In this document: positions 10,201 to 18,533 of the stretch, piece by piece | Layout: every line of letters starts with the position of its first letter | How positions within the stretch are numbered: position 1 is the stretch's first letter | Source of the DNA: Roseimaritima ulvae | GTDB taxonomy: Bacteria; Planctomycetota; Planctomycetia; Pirellulales; Pirellulaceae | Length of the DNA stretch: 64,000 nt | NCBI RefSeq assembly: GCF_008065135.1 | Contig: NZ_CP042914.1 | Coordinates: 992,001 to 1,056,000, forward strand | Reading direction: 5' to 3' | Position numbers and translations under genes: made by a program | Notes under the pieces: generated by a model | Seen by the model: the letters and a program-made list of their open reading frames with translations, nothing else | Database searches by the model: none | What the model was told of the DNA's origin: nothing

Positions 10201-13200
10201 CAACATGGCAACGCTGGCTGCCGGCCGTTCGCTTGAACTGCGGACCCAGACGGGCGATATCGTGTTTCTCGATTCAGCCGACACGATCAAGACCAGCGGG
10301 GCCGGCACGATCACCATCCAAGCTGGCCTCATCACCGGCAGCGGTGCGGTCGCCGTGCTGGGCAATCTGAAGACGGCCGGCGGCGACATCCTGGTGACCG
10401 CTGACAAACACATTACGATCGGGCAATTGGACGCCGGCACCGGGGATGTCACGGTCCGAGCCGCATCCGGAATTATCATCGACGGCAACGGTGCGACCAT
10501 TAACGTCATCGGCGGGACGACCACACTGGTCGGTTCGGCCCCCACGGCGCGCGAAGCCGAACTTCACGAAGAGTTCAAAATCGCCGAAGCGGCAGCTGCG
10601 AATGCGGAAGCGGCGGCAAAAGAGACTTCGGCCGAAGCGTTCGGCAGTGGGGCGGAAATCGTCGTCGCCGCGACGCTCCAGGCCGAGGCGGCGGTCAACA
10701 GTGCGATTACGGTCGTCGATGCCAAGCAAGCCGCCTATGACCCCCTTAATCAACAGGTATTGGATTTAGAAATCGCTCTTGAGGTCGCCTCGGGCGTCGC
10801 CTTCGGTTTGGATATTGGAGCCACGGCGGCAGAGACGGCCGCCGCCGTAGCACAAGTCATCCCGCTGACCGGGGATGGAGGGGCGGCAACGGTGGCGTCC
10901 GTAATCATTATCGCCTCGAAAGTCGCGGATGCGGCGGTGTTGGGGCTATCCATTGCCAAGGATAAGATTGATCGGCAAGCGGGCGATGCGGAAACGGAGT
11001 TGACCGAAGCGAAAGCGGAACTTGCCGCCGCCCGATCGACTCTGACGTTGGCAACCCAGACAAGAAATGCTTTCCAAGAGTCCTTTTCGATCGCCGACGC
11101 GGCCGCGGTGAAGGCGGGGATTATTCGAGACGCTTCGGCGCGGGTCCGCGACCAAGCCGTCTTGGCCCGCGATCAGGCCAACGTGATTGGTACCTTCACA
11201 GCTCCACTCGGACTGCAGGTCGCCGGCGTGATCAATGTGACGGCCGGACCGACGGACAGCTACTTGCAAGTTGTCGGCGACACGGCCGTGGACCTGATCC
11301 AGGCCACCGGCAGTGTGACATTGATTTCCACCGGAGTAATCAGTGACGCCGATGCGGGCGGTGGCGCGGACATCACCGGCTTGGGGCTGAGAACCATCGC
11401 GGACGGCGGCATCGGAACTGCGGCCGATCCGCTCGAGACCCGCGTCGACACCCTCAACGCCACCAATACGACGGGCGGCGATATCGCGATTGCCAATACC
11501 GTCGGCACGCCAGCGGCGCTCAACATTACCGGTATTTCGAATGTTGGCGGCGGCGACGTGATCGTTTCGAATCAAGGCAACACCGCCGCAGGGCAAGGCA
11601 TTACGGTCAGTGGCCCCATTAACGCGAGCGGAGCGGGGGCGGCGGTGACGCTTAACTCCGGTAGTCCGCTGACGGTGGCCGCCGATGTCATTGCCCCCGG
11701 TCCCGTCACACTCACCGCGTCGGAAACCGCAGGTCCCGGCGATGACCTGACGGTTAACACGGGCGTGACGATCGAGTCGACCGGTGCGTCCGTTTTGCTG
11801 CGTGCCGGAGACAACGTCAACGTAGCCTCGGGAGCGACGGTCAAGGCGGCGACCAGCGTTACCATCACGGCTAACTTCAGTGACGATGCGGGCGATGCAA
11901 CGGGGGCCGAAGTGGTGGTCGCTGGCCAGTTGGTCGCTCCGTCGGCCTTGATCAACGTGGACCCCACCGCCGACGACGATGATACGTTCACGATCACGCC
12001 GTCGGTCGCGACGCCCATCACCGTGGATGCCGAAGACGGCAGCGATACGTTGAACTTTGTTGCCGATGGCCTAGCCGTGACGATCCTGGGCAACACGATC
12101 ACGGCCGCCGGTCGAGCCCCGGTGACGTTTAACAACTTCGAATTCGTGAATATCACCAATGTCGCCGGCGATGGCAGCGTTACGCTGTTGACGGCACCCG
12201 GCGACGCCGACGTGATGATCCTGACGGGAACCGGTCAGGGAGCGGGTACGTTTACCTTGAACGGAGGCATTCCGATCTCCTTCAGCGGCACCCCCAGTTT
12301 CACTTTCAACGCTGGGGATATGAACGATGCGATTACCGTGTCGCCGTTTGCGACTTCCGTGCTGCCCTGGAACGTGGCAGTGAACATCGATGGCGGCACC
12401 GGCACCGATCGCCTGACCTACAACAATGTGGTGGGATTGTTCGACGACACGATGGTGACGGCGACTGGACTCGGATCCGGGCACATTGATTCACCGGGCG
12501 TGACGTCCGCGCTGAACAGCCAGTTGGTTTCGTTTACAAACATTGAAGACATCACGGCCAACGCCAACCCGGGCGAGGACGAGAAACTGACGGTCAATCA
12601 CCGCGACACCTCGGCGGACGACACGACCACGTTGCTCTTTGATCCCACACCAGGTGCCGATGACCTCCAGCTTGCTGGGCTGTTTGACATGGTCATCGAC
12701 ACAGACAATTACGTGGGGCTAACGATCAACGGCAGAGGCGGAGACGACACCTTCAACGTGACGCCCGGTCCGATTCCCGTGCGCATCGATGGCGGCGACC
12801 CGGTCGGCTCCACAGCTGGTGATCTGATCAACTTTACGCCCGCCGGCGTGTTCATCATCGAACCCGGTCCGGAAAACGACGAGGGCGGATTTAACGCGGT
12901 TGGCAGCGAGCGGGTCAGCTGGGACCACATCGAAGAGGTTTCCGTCACCGGCGGCGGCCCCAGTGTCTTTCTGGGCACCAACGGCGACGACGACATCACG
13001 ATCATCGCGCGAGACAGTTCCACCCACGCTGCCGCGGACGGCGTTCAAGACTTCACCGTTAGTCTGAACAACGGGCCCAGCATCCTGTATCTGGACGCCC
13101 CGGTGTTCTTTGTCGATTCCCTGGCCGGGGATGACGACGTGGTGGTCCGTGAGGCGGCGCCCAATGCCGCCGCTTGGAACGTGCAGTTGTTTGTTGCTCA

Positions 13201-16200
13201 GGGAACCCCGGGCCTGCCAACCGGTGACCAAGGCGACGTGTTCTCGCTGGAAACGCCGGGCACCCAGACCGTAGCCTTCACGCCCAATCCAGCTGCCTTC
13301 ACGATCCCCACACTGCCCGCAGGAGTCACGCTCAGCATTCCGTCCCCCTCGGACGTCGACACGGCCATTGTCAACGATGTTACCAACACATCGGCGATAT
13401 CGCTGACGCCGTTTAACCTGAGCGTACCGGCGGCGAATTTCGCTTTCACCTCGTCGCCGGGCGGCGCCGACACGATCCTCTACAACGGTCTGGGCGGTGG
13501 GGACACGCTGACGATCAATGGCAGCGACGTTGACGACACCTTCGTCGTTAATCCCAGCAGCGGCGGCAGCGGCAGTTTCCGCTCCCACCTCTCACCAACG
13601 TTCGACTTTACGGGGGCCGACGCGATCACCGCCACCGGCGGCAACGGCGGCTCGGACGAAGTGATCGTCGAAGGCACCAACAGCAATGATGTGATCACGG
13701 CCTCGGCCGCCACACGGATGGTGACCGTCACCGATTCGACGGGGACAACGCTGAATCCCGTGATCCTGGGAGCCGGCATCGATATTGCCACGATCGAAGC
13801 CAACAAAGGAGATGACTTGATCCTGGCATCGCCTGACCCAGGTGCCGGCGCCGCGCTGCAGATCAACGTTCATGGTGACCTGCCCAATGCCAGCGATCGA
13901 TTGGTCATCGAGGATCAAGGCATCGGGAATACGGTTCAACACCATCAAGGTCCCGATTTGCGAAGCGGTTCGGTGATTGTGGGCGCCTTGTCGCCGGTGT
14001 CGTACGAGGGTATCGAATACATCGATATCTTGCCGCTGGACGATGACAGTAATAGTCCCACGTTTGGTGGCACCGGATCCGATGGACTGGGGCGGATCGT
14101 TGTGTTCCATCCCGATCCGTTCTCGCAAAACAGCAGCTTTCGCAATCCCACGGAACTATCCGATTTGGCCCAGCACACGGCCAAGCCGAATATCAGCCCC
14201 GGTGGCCAAACCAATCCGTTTGGTTCGGGCTTCGACTTGCCGGGCGACGTGGACTGGTACCGATTCATCGCTCCGAAAACCGGAACCTTCCGGTTTGACG
14301 TGCTGTTCGATACTGTTGGACCATTGGCAAACGGCCAACCCGGTTTGCCCGGGGATGGATTGCTTCGCGTTGACATGTTTGAAAGTGATGGGACGGCGAT
14401 TGTTCGCTTGCCGACCGAAACCGACGCGAGCATGCAGACGATCGGTGTCGAGGAGGGACAGAGCTACTTGCTGCGTGTTCAGGGGCAGACCGTCGAATCC
14501 ATCAATTTGTACGACATCAACGTGGTGGATGTGGATTTGTTGGGACCGCAAGTCTTTGATCCCGACGGCGCGGGTCCTGAGCAGGCCGTGCAAATCACTG
14601 GCAATCCAACCTACAACCTGTTTGATGTGAAACCCGTCAGTCAGGGGCCAACGCCACTGGTTAACAGCATAACGGTTAACATCCAAGACCTGCCGATTCG
14701 GTTTCCCGGCTTTGTCTATGGCGCCCTAGACACCGACGTTTCGTCGGCCGTGGGACACTATAAAGTGGTTGGCGATCACAACGGAATCGTTCCCATCTCT
14801 AAAGTGATTGTTCGCAATGCCCCTGTGATGCAGGGCGAATTAGCGACTGCCACGATTGAGATCCATTTTGAACAACCGTTGCCAGACGATCGCTTTACAC
14901 TCACGATCTCCGAATCGGTTGTCGATCCTAGCGGGAATCAATTAGACGGCGAGAGTAATGCGCAAGAACCGCAAGGCTCGCCGGGTTTCCCGTCGGGAGA
15001 CACGGTCGCCGGCGGAGACTTCGTGGCGCGTTTCACGGTTGACAGTCGCGCTGAAATCGGCGTGGCCGCTGCTGGCACAGTCTACGTCGACAGCAACGGC
15101 AATAATCTGTTCGATCCCGAAGCGACCGGCAGTGACGATACCAACGAAGACATCGTCTACAAGCTGGGCTTCCAAACCGACAACACCTTCGCTGGTAACT
15201 TTATCGCCGGGGCCGGCGATGTGGCCGATGGATTCGACAAGCTGGGGACCTATGGGCAAGTGGCCGGGCAGTTCCGCTGGATGATCGATACCAACAACAA
15301 CGGCGTGCCCGATTTGGTGGTCGGCCAGCCAGGGCAGATCAATGGTCGCCCCGTAGCTGGGAATTTTGACGGCAACGCCGGCAATGGTGACGAAGTGGCA
15401 CTAAAAGACGGCACGAATTGGGTCCTGGATGCCAACCACGATTTTGTGACGGAAACCACGCTGGCCGGCGACATGATCGGTCTGCCGGTCGTCGGCGACT
15501 TTGATGGTGATGGAATCGATGACCTGGGCGCCTGGGCCGACGATGTGTTTTCGCTGGACCTGAGCGGTGTCGATGGCGTCATCAACGGCTTCACCGACGT
15601 GCAGTTCACGTTTGGGTTCCCCGGTGTTCGTGAAATTCCTGTGGCGGCCGACTTCAACGGCGACGGCGTCGACGACCTGGGCTTGTACAACCCGGATGCC
15701 GCGGGCGTCGCCCCAGGTGAGCAATCCGACTGGATGATTTTGGTCAGCCAGCCCGACGCGCTGGCCGCATTGGATCAACAGTTCGGATTTCAATATGCCG
15801 GCAGCCAGTTCTTTAATGCTTATGGGGCGCAGGAAAAGTGGTTCTTTGACGCTGCCAATAACTGGCACTTCATCCTTCCCAATGGCGAAGTCTATGACTG
15901 GGACAACACGCCTGGGGTGGCTCAAGGAACCTTGGTGGGCGTGGTCGATCCCAGCGTCCACGCCAACCTCGATTTGCTTGTGCTGGCGGTTGAAAACGGC
16001 GGCAAGCCGGTGATCCCAATTACCGACCGCATCGTTGCCGACCCTCAGGGCGTGCTGGGTAACGTGATCGACTTTACGCCCGAACCGTTTGGGCTGGATC
16101 TGTTCGCCAGCTTTGGCGATTCTCAGGCGTTGCCGATCGTGGGCAACTTTGACCCGCCGGTGAGTCCTTCCGGCGGAACGCCGGATCCTGTGCAAGTGGT

Positions 16201-16702
16201 GGGCCTAAGCGGAAGCAACGCTGGCAATGAGTTTGACGTCGATGGTAATGGGGTGGTCGAACCGCATGATGTGCTGTTGGTGGTTAATCATCTGAACAGC
16301 CATGGCGTGGGAGCTTTTGCGGGCGGGCTGCAAATCGAAGCTGGCGGTCAGCAGTGGAACACCGGTCCGCTGCCGGATGTTGACGGGGACGGCATGATCG
16401 ACCCTTACGACGCGCTGAGCGTGGTGAATTACTTGAACCGTATGAATCGCGCACGAGCATCGCAGGGCGAGAGCGCCGCAGGCTTACTGGACAGCGCTAC
16501 GGAATCGGAAACCGATTCGCCGTTACGGGCCGGTGACGAACTAGCGGTGCTCGATGCAGGAACGCGGAAAGTGACCGGAGCGAACGAGGCAGACGTGTTT
16601 TCGGACTGGACGGCGGCGGATTTGCCCGCAGAGGAGAACGACCCCTCGGAAGATCCGGAGTTGGACGACACCCTGGAACTGTTGGCCAACGCCCGCTCCT
16701 AG
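7265..16702 (+). CDS. Giant secreted beta-repeat protein with helical insertion and dockerin-like C-terminus
   Basis: The protein has 3145 residues and the same LEDRRLLA box (residues about 28-36) as the gene before it. Residues about 215-1410 carry nine copies of a repeat with the core G-x-x-x-PLET-x-x-x-x-LNATT-x-x-GGIFL, typical of a filamentous beta-solenoid. The array is interrupted at about 1093-1305 by an Ala/Glu-rich helical stretch. Beta-rich segments follow, then a PPC-like domain (about 14110-14540, VDWYRF core), an SbsA-like segment, FG-GAP/VCBS-like repeats (about 15280-16160), two dockerin-like loops (DVDGNGVVEPHDV, DVDGDGMIDPYDA; about 16237-16430) and an acidic tail. It is probably exported and anchored or assembled at the surface. 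Its TAG overlaps the stop of the convergent fliG within CTAG. Confidence 0.93.
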   Translation: MRQHKLRRRATKHGLRRKLSRVLGGERLEDRRLLATFVEAGTVLNLQLQANENVGIVANANSYSLTITGGTGSWSGTNSANVTGNANNVLTVTATGQSVFDTINITDTAANTSVTFNDSGVNSYTDAFNVTLSNAGAGNVSFAGNSNFDTPDGSLTAQTTAAITVNGGAAVTQVSGTLSLTAGASVTAPGVDDGTADIAAPTISIVAGGAGTIGTSETNRVEVDAATLNATTADNHIWLADTAGGVALGTLDAGIAMILLDVNGPITDGNGPAVNLTAGNGVNLVTNGPTSAIGTVADRIETAIGSLSATTNDGGIYVSDSNGPGMIINTVLAKQGGETPYIGAGNQVVVGSPASNGTHDVAIAVQGPVMLNSVVAPDAVTIQSVTGAILDMNQELTDVLAQSVHLSANGAVGQVTDPIELAVENFSALATDGDIFLSEGIVGTATSIIAAGANKNVVITSTAEALRLGAISAAGNVTVQNSIGALLDAVAPASIIGKTVDLTGATGVGTVGDPLETTAVDLLATVTDLAAPIRIDEADGLNSVAAKTNAGDVTINFTGGPLQFTASTQVLNASGAAVTFENTGGDVKLGVVNSGVSDVSVTASGAISDDTNDAVSDLGGGTVTLQAGTGIGAAGNEIDTDAAALNATTTTGGIFVREANALSLSASTLGTDIDVRTATGNMTLGAVSAPGQVTLHAGGAILDGNGNTNNVSAATLDLLAANGIGSAGDALETSVNSLTANGGAGGGLFLANNKSLTLTSAAATGGDISIAAAGNLTLASAVTATGQNIVLSAIGELIDMNFGADIIADSATLNASKIGDSGNIIETNLAALTAATTAGGIFLNNTGGSLALVATALGQSAPIDISTSGNIVLDTATAQGDAVRLRAGGAITDGNDPPPPAKVNITAKAIDVAAGGGIGTSGNPLEADVDRVIRLDGGAVGVNLSNAGPLLLTEAALQSGGTGTLTFDAESITIANIGDNMATLAAGRSLELRTQTGDIVFLDSADTIKTSGAGTITIQAGLITGSGAVAVLGNLKTAGGDILVTADKHITIGQLDAGTGDVTVRAASGIIIDGNGATINVIGGTTTLVGSAPTAREAELHEEFKIAEAAAANAEAAAKETSAEAFGSGAEIVVAATLQAEAAVNSAITVVDAKQAAYDPLNQQVLDLEIALEVASGVAFGLDIGATAAETAAAVAQVIPLTGDGGAATVASVIIIASKVADAAVLGLSIAKDKIDRQAGDAETELTEAKAELAAARSTLTLATQTRNAFQESFSIADAAAVKAGIIRDASARVRDQAVLARDQANVIGTFTAPLGLQVAGVINVTAGPTDSYLQVVGDTAVDLIQATGSVTLISTGVISDADAGGGADITGLGLRTIADGGIGTAADPLETRVDTLNATNTTGGDIAIANTVGTPAALNITGISNVGGGDVIVSNQGNTAAGQGITVSGPINASGAGAAVTLNSGSPLTVAADVIAPGPVTLTASETAGPGDDLTVNTGVTIESTGASVLLRAGDNVNVASGATVKAATSVTITANFSDDAGDATGAEVVVAGQLVAPSALINVDPTADDDDTFTITPSVATPITVDAEDGSDTLNFVADGLAVTILGNTITAAGRAPVTFNNFEFVNITNVAGDGSVTLLTAPGDADVMILTGTGQGAGTFTLNGGIPISFSGTPSFTFNAGDMNDAITVSPFATSVLPWNVAVNIDGGTGTDRLTYNNVVGLFDDTMVTATGLGSGHIDSPGVTSALNSQLVSFTNIEDITANANPGEDEKLTVNHRDTSADDTTTLLFDPTPGADDLQLAGLFDMVIDTDNYVGLTINGRGGDDTFNVTPGPIPVRIDGGDPVGSTAGDLINFTPAGVFIIEPGPENDEGGFNAVGSERVSWDHIEEVSVTGGGPSVFLGTNGDDDITIIARDSSTHAAADGVQDFTVSLNNGPSILYLDAPVFFVDSLAGDDDVVVREAAPNAAAWNVQLFVAQGTPGLPTGDQGDVFSLETPGTQTVAFTPNPAAFTIPTLPAGVTLSIPSPSDVDTAIVNDVTNTSAISLTPFNLSVPAANFAFTSSPGGADTILYNGLGGGDTLTINGSDVDDTFVVNPSSGGSGSFRSHLSPTFDFTGADAITATGGNGGSDEVIVEGTNSNDVITASAATRMVTVTDSTGTTLNPVILGAGIDIATIEANKGDDLILASPDPGAGAALQINVHGDLPNASDRLVIEDQGIGNTVQHHQGPDLRSGSVIVGALSPVSYEGIEYIDILPLDDDSNSPTFGGTGSDGLGRIVVFHPDPFSQNSSFRNPTELSDLAQHTAKPNISPGGQTNPFGSGFDLPGDVDWYRFIAPKTGTFRFDVLFDTVGPLANGQPGLPGDGLLRVDMFESDGTAIVRLPTETDASMQTIGVEEGQSYLLRVQGQTVESINLYDINVVDVDLLGPQVFDPDGAGPEQAVQITGNPTYNLFDVKPVSQGPTPLVNSITVNIQDLPIRFPGFVYGALDTDVSSAVGHYKVVGDHNGIVPISKVIVRNAPVMQGELATATIEIHFEQPLPDDRFTLTISESVVDPSGNQLDGESNAQEPQGSPGFPSGDTVAGGDFVARFTVDSRAEIGVAAAGTVYVDSNGNNLFDPEATGSDDTNEDIVYKLGFQTDNTFAGNFIAGAGDVADGFDKLGTYGQVAGQFRWMIDTNNNGVPDLVVGQPGQINGRPVAGNFDGNAGNGDEVALKDGTNWVLDANHDFVTETTLAGDMIGLPVVGDFDGDGIDDLGAWADDVFSLDLSGVDGVINGFTDVQFTFGFPGVREIPVAADFNGDGVDDLGLYNPDAAGVAPGEQSDWMILVSQPDALAALDQQFGFQYAGSQFFNAYGAQEKWFFDAANNWHFILPNGEVYDWDNTPGVAQGTLVGVVDPSVHANLDLLVLAVENGGKPVIPITDRIVADPQGVLGNVIDFTPEPFGLDLFASFGDSQALPIVGNFDPPVSPSGGTPDPVQVVGLSGSNAGNEFDVDGNGVVEPHDVLLVVNHLNSHGVGAFAGGLQIEAGGQQWNTGPLPDVDGDGMIDPYDALSVVNYLNRMNRARASQGESAAGLLDSATESETDSPLRAGDELAVLDAGTRKVTGANEADVFSDWTAADLPAEENDPSEDPELDDTLELLANARS
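7906..11500 (+). repeat. Nine-copy solenoid-type protein repeat, interrupted
   Basis: Copies of the PLET/LNATT/GGIFL core begin near 7911, 8144, 8501, 8788, 9157, 9436, 9720, 10020 and 11413. The first eight are spaced roughly 230-370 bp. The gap before the last is about 1390 bp because it holds the helical insertion (about 10543-11180). Between cores lie N-I-T/V-L strand motifs and A-x-L-D-G-N-G turns. Confidence 0.75.
10543..11180 (+). other. Alpha-helical insertion within the beta-repeat array
   Basis: Residues about 1093-1305 of the giant protein switch from Gly/Thr/Asn-rich beta sequence to long Ala/Glu/Lys/Arg-rich helices (for example AEAAAANAEAAAKETSAEAF and ETELTEAKAELAAARSTLTL). 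They flank a central hydrophobic stretch (VASVIIIASKVADAAVLGL). The charged arms look like two long helices of a hairpin. The reading frame is continuous, and beta-repeat sequence resumes at about 11200. Confidence 0.7.
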
Positions 16703-17718
16703 GTGACGTAGGCTTCTTCCTCTTCTCCGGTGGGACGCGAGATCTCGCCGGAGTCTTCGAGGTGGCGGACGATGTCGACAATTTTTTGTTGTACCGCTTC
16801 GACTTCGGAAACCCGCACGCTGCCCAGGTAGCCGATTTCTTCTTTTAAGTTGTCGGCTGCTCGCGCGCTCATGTTTCGCATGACCTTGTCCTGCAGCGCC
16901 TGACTGGCGCCTTTGAGGGCCATGGCCCACTGCGAGGTTTCCACGTTTTTTAGCAGCGTTTGAATATCGCGATCGCCCAGTTTGACCAAGTCCTCGAACA
17001 CAAACATCAGGCGGCGGATGCCGTCGGACAGTTCGGGGTCTTCTTCGTTCAGGGCTTCCATCACGCTGCGTTCGATGGAGCGTTCGGAGACGTTAAGGAT
17101 TTCGGCGACACTTTCTGCTCCACCGACACTGCTCTGCTTTTGGCTGACCATCGTGCTGAGTCGCTGTTCCAGGCCGCGTTCGAGTTCGTCGACCGCCTCA
17201 GGGCTGGTGCGGCCCATGGCGGCGATGCGGCGGATGACTTCCAGTTGTTTGTCGGGTTGCAAGCCGGCCAGCAATTCGGCGCCATAGGTTCCCGCGCAGT
17301 GACTCATCAACAGCGCGATGGTTTGCGGGTGTTCTTCGTGAATGAATTGCAACAGCGTTTGGGGATCGACTTTCTTGAGAAACCCAAACGGCATCGCTTC
17401 GATGGTCTGCTGAAGGTTTCCCAGCAAGTCGCTGGCGTCTTTGCCGAGGGCGGCCTTGATCAGTTCTTTGGCGCGTTCCAGGCCCCCTTCACTGGCGAAC
17501 ACCGCGCTGGCTTTGCTGGTCAGGAACTCGGCCATCACGACTTCTTGTTCGTCGCCGCCGACCGATTCGATCTGAGCGATTTTAATACTGATCGCTTCGA
17601 TCTGATGTTGCGGTAGTTTGGCCAGCACGGCGGCCGCTGCCGTGGTGGGCAGGGTCATCATCAAGATGGCCGCTTTGCGCAAACCCTTTTCGTCCATTGG
17701 AACCAGTTCGTTCGACAT
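16699..17718 (-). CDS. fliG: Flagellar motor switch protein FliG
   Basis: FliG is the rotor protein of the flagellar C-ring; it binds the FliF MS-ring and couples the stator to rotation. The 339 residues begin MSNELVPMDEKGLRKAAILM and contain the middle-domain EHPQTIALLMSH motif. The C-terminal torque region carries the charged FEDLVKLGDRDIQTLL stretch. Length fits the family. The ATG at 17718 is preferred over an upstream in-frame start at 17748, which would add ten non-conserved residues. No other flagellar gene is in the window. Its stop overlaps that of the convergent giant gene. A GTAG palindrome lies upstream. Confidence 0.93.
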   Translation of the reverse strand: MSNELVPMDEKGLRKAAILMMTLPTTAAAAVLAKLPQHQIEAISIKIAQIESVGGDEQEVVMAEFLTSKASAVFASEGGLERAKELIKAALGKDASDLLGNLQQTIEAMPFGFLKKVDPQTLLQFIHEEHPQTIALLMSHCAGTYGAELLAGLQPDKQLEVIRRIAAMGRTSPEAVDELERGLEQRLSTMVSQKQSSVGGAESVAEILNVSERSIERSVMEALNEEDPELSDGIRRLMFVFEDLVKLGDRDIQTLLKNVETSQWAMALKGASQALQDKVMRNMSARAADNLKEEIGYLGSVRVSEVEAVQQKIVDIVRHLEDSGEISRPTGEEEEAYVT

Positions 17719-17872
17719 ATCGCCTTGCACCGCCACCGTGAAAATCACCCTCGTAGGAGTCCGGTCTCCCGTCGGTTCTATCGGAAGCTTCAGGACGCGA
17801 GGATAAACGCAGTCGCATGGCCTGGCGTAGCGATCTGTTCAGGCCGCAAATGAAAACGGATGTAACGATTAT

Positions 17873-17937
17873 GTAGCCGAAGTCGCCAGACTTTGGACGG
17901 CGCGAGGGGAAGTCCAAAGTCTGGAGACTTCGGCTAC
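17873..17937. repeat. GTAG-type palindrome, family A (REP-like)
   Basis: The left arm GTAGCCGAAGTCGCCAGACT is mirrored by AGTCTGGAGACTTCGGCTAC about 25 bases later. It begins GTAG and ends CTAC. It lies between the 3' end of the QueD-family gene and the fliG start, both on the minus strand. Related copies occur at 34746, 53377 and 54970. Confidence 0.8.
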
Positions 17938-17942
17938 CGCCA

Positions 17943-18452
17943 CTAGCTGGCGTTCCAGGGCAGCCGGCACACGCCCCACTGGCCGTGGTTCTCGTCGACG
18001 GCGACTTCAATCCAAGTCAGCGTCTCGCCAAATTGTTCGCGCGTGCGCTGCCGTACGCGTTCGGCCAGCACCCGAGCCATCTCTTCGGCCGTGGTGTTGA
18101 TCACCGGCAGCAAGATGCAGTCCTCGTTGGGAAACACCCAGCGTCGTTCGCGGAACGTGGCGGTGGTTTCTTTGTCGTCGCTGTGCACGCGGATTTCGGC
18201 GTGTTCGGTGGGCAGCAAGACGTGATGATCCCACTGTCCGGTTTCGGCCAGCACGGCGTCGCGAAGAGCGATGAAGTCGACGACGTAACGATTGTCGTCC
18301 AGCGGTCCTTCAACGGTCACACGCACGCCGTAGTTATGGCCGTGCAGGCGTTCGCAAATGTCGCCGGCAAAGGTGATGAAATGCGCAGCCGAAAACACAA
18401 ACGCTTCTTTGCTGACATCCACTCGAAAGGTGGCTTGTTGGGGAGCGGGCAT
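17943..18452 (-). CDS. 6-pyruvoyl-tetrahydropterin synthase / QueD family protein
   Basis: The protein has 169 residues. The family's zinc ligands are visible: His24 in FSAAHF and His37/His39 in RLHGHNY; Cys33 sits where the catalytic cysteine is expected. WDHHVLL and the C-terminal ENHGQWG fit the fold. Members convert 7,8-dihydroneopterin triphosphate either to 6-carboxytetrahydropterin (queuosine pathway) or to 6-pyruvoyl-tetrahydropterin. The sequence alone does not decide which, and no queC/queE neighbour is present. The ATG at 18452 is the only good start. Confidence 0.87.
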   Translation of the reverse strand: MPAPQQATFRVDVSKEAFVFSAAHFITFAGDICERLHGHNYGVRVTVEGPLDDNRYVVDFIALRDAVLAETGQWDHHVLLPTEHAEIRVHSDDKETTATFRERRWVFPNEDCILLPVINTTAEEMARVLAERVRQRTREQFGETLTWIEVAVDENHGQWGVCRLPWNAS

Positions 18453-18533
18453 GCTGGTTTTTCTCTTTAGAATCTGGTTAGCTCAATCGCCGCATCTTAC
18501 AACGCCGCTGACAAAGCCACGATGCCACCAAGC

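Noticed and set aside
6676-16440. Cellulosome or scaffoldin system based on dockerin-like loops
   Set aside because: No cohesin domain and no glycoside hydrolase is in the window; dockerin-like repeats are common in planctomycete surface proteins without a cellulosome.
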